Part shown: piece after piece, positions 63,068 through 64,000 of the stretch
Position numbering within the stretch: the stretch's first letter is position 1
How the letters are laid out: the number at the start of each line of letters is the position of its first letter
NCBI RefSeq assembly: GCF_002968285.2
Contig: NZ_CP134400.1
Span: 124,001 to 188,000, forward strand
From: Mycobacterium sp. ITM-2016-00318
GTDB taxonomy: Bacteria; Actinomycetota; Actinomycetes; Mycobacteriales; Mycobacteriaceae
Direction: 5' to 3'
DNA: 64,000 nt
Notes under the pieces: model-generated
Told to the model about the DNA's origin: nothing
The model's input: the letters and a program-made list of their open reading frames with translations, nothing else
Database searches by the model: none
Position numbers and translations under genes: made by a program

Positions 63068-64000
63068 CCGACGTCGACCACGCGAGCGACCCGATCGGTG
63101 CGGTCGACGCACTTGTCGCGGAGGTCGATCCCGGACTGAGCTCACCGGGTGTGGAGAATCGCGACGTCGTGCTCGTCACCGGGCCGTGGCTGGCCGGTGC
63201 GACCGGTGTGATCGCCGCGCTTCGCGACCGGCTGCCCGAGCACCAGTTCGTCGAGGCCGAGGACGTCAGGGCGGCCGACGCGCCGGCAGCGGTGGTTTTT
63301 GTGGTGTCGGCGGTGGCACCGATCGCCGAATCCGACTGTGCGCTGGTCGATCTCGCGGCCCAGCACACCGACCTGGTGATCGGCGTGGTGTCGAAGATCG
63401 ACGTCCATCGAAACTGGCGCGATGTGCTCGCCGAGGACCGGGCGCGGCTCGCCGCACACGCCGAGCGCTACCGCGACGTGCCATGGGTCGGGGTGGCCGC
63501 GGTGCCCGATCTCGGTGACCCGAACATCGACGACCTCGTCGACCAGTTGCTGTCGCGTCTCGACGATCCCGATGTCAAGCGGCGAAACAGACTGCGGGCC
63601 TGGGAATCTCGGCTGCAAGCGGTGATCTCCCGATACGACAAGGACGGCGCGGGCGCGGACCGTCAGGCGCGGGTGACGGCACTGCGGACGCGACGGGAAA
63701 CCGTCCTTCGGGAGCGCCGGGTGTCGAAGTCCGAGCGCACCATCGCGCTGCGCAGCCAGCTCCAGCAGGCTCGCGTTCAGCTGTCGTACTTCGCCCGCAA
63801 CCGCTGCACCTCGGTGCGGACCGAACTGCAGGAGGACGCGTCGTCGATGACGAGGCGCAGGTTGCGCGGCTTCGAAAGCTACGTCGGAACCCGCATCGAC
63901 GAGGTGGTCGACGAAGTCGAGGCGGGAATCACGCAGCACCTCTCCGACATGGCGACAGAACTCGGCCTCACTCCGCCCGAGCCGCCTGCCTCGTTCTCCC
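63064..64000 (+). CDS. Second NTPase-like protein (Rv0210-like), cut by window edge
   Basis: First 312 codons; the gene continues past base 64000. GTG at 63064 overlaps the previous stop. A GTPase-like N-terminal domain has VLVTGPWLAGATGVIAAL, with the P-loop position (residues 40-47) again lacking Lys, and VVSKIDVHRN (110-116) as G4-like. From about residue 190 long charged helices follow (RQARVTALRTRRETVLRERR, SKSERTIALRSQLQQARV), with coiled-coil character as in dynamin-like stalks. It corresponds to Rv0210 by place. The role is not known; a membrane-associated dynamin-like pair is one model. Confidence 0.8.
   Translation, partial: MTDVDHASDPIGAVDALVAEVDPGLSSPGVENRDVVLVTGPWLAGATGVIAALRDRLPEHQFVEAEDVRAADAPAAVVFVVSAVAPIAESDCALVDLAAQHTDLVIGVVSKIDVHRNWRDVLAEDRARLAAHAERYRDVPWVGVAAVPDLGDPNIDDLVDQLLSRLDDPDVKRRNRLRAWESRLQAVISRYDKDGAGADRQARVTALRTRRETVLRERRVSKSERTIALRSQLQQARVQLSYFARNRCTSVRTELQEDASSMTRRRLRGFESYVGTRIDEVVDEVEAGITQHLSDMATELGLTPPEPPASFS

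Overview
The window is high-GC, densely coded, mostly operonic actinobacterial DNA. It is almost certainly from a fast-growing mycobacterium (Mycolicibacterium type). The evidence is an mce1-type operon with its Mam genes, MmpL3, MmpL11, SigG, Zmp1, RicR, a Rv0203-type hemophore, and gene order that broadly follows M. tuberculosis Rv0167 to Rv0210. Comparisons with M. tuberculosis are from general knowledge of that genome; no alignment was run.

Layout. (1) 1-11731: end of yrbE1B, mce1A-F and the four Mce-associated genes mam1A-D, nearly all translationally coupled: a lipid (mycolic/fatty acid) import machine. (2) 11741-19992: an accessory block with a YoaK-family membrane protein, an SDR, a fructosamine-kinase-like protein, a large OafA-type acyltransferase with SGNH domain, a secreted esterase, a phosphodiester-glycosidase-like protein, a GlsB protein and a PQQ-type sugar dehydrogenase lipoprotein. 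(3) 19970-26592: conserved Rv0181c-Rv0187-like core (pirin, SigG, monoacylglycerol lipase, DUF2786 protein, HExxH protein, O-methyltransferase), with one frameshifted DUF559-type gene. (4) 26585-32686: malQ, an orphan HadA-like dehydratase, a TetR/SDR operon with a clear direct-repeat operator, an SRPBCC protein, a secreted protein and a DUF222/HNH gene. (5) 32819-38179: ilvD, copper regulator RicR with a perfect dyad operator, thiamine-binding and F420-type small proteins, a frameshifted MFS exporter and an L,D-transpeptidase. (6) 38233-42365: a MoxR/DUF58 operon. (7) 42349-47035: zmp1, a 48-codon Cys/His ORF, two Mce-associated proteins, a CoA-binding protein and an HTH protein. (8) 47032-60311: MmpL11, two adjacent hemophore-like proteins, a PrrAB-like two-component system, DUF3054, an M23 lipoprotein, a flippase-like membrane protein, an AI-2E-type transporter and MmpL3. 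(9) 60365-64000: NYN protein, TrmB and a pair of NTPase-like proteins, the last cut by the window edge.

Together these genes mostly build, modify, import or export the mycobacterial envelope: Mce1 imports lipids, MmpL3 and MmpL11 export mycolates and other lipids, hemophores and MmpLs are linked to heme uptake, and L,D-transpeptidase, M23 and acyltransferase enzymes remodel wall polymers.

Most notable: the enlarged hemophore/two-component block between mmpL11 and mmpL3; an MmpL3 with Phe in place of a proton-relay Tyr; a small H-x-C-x2-H-x-C protein upstream of zmp1 beside strong DNA dyads; and a paired NTPase-like system in which both P-loops lack the usual Lys. No tRNA, rRNA, CRISPR array or insertion sequence was seen.
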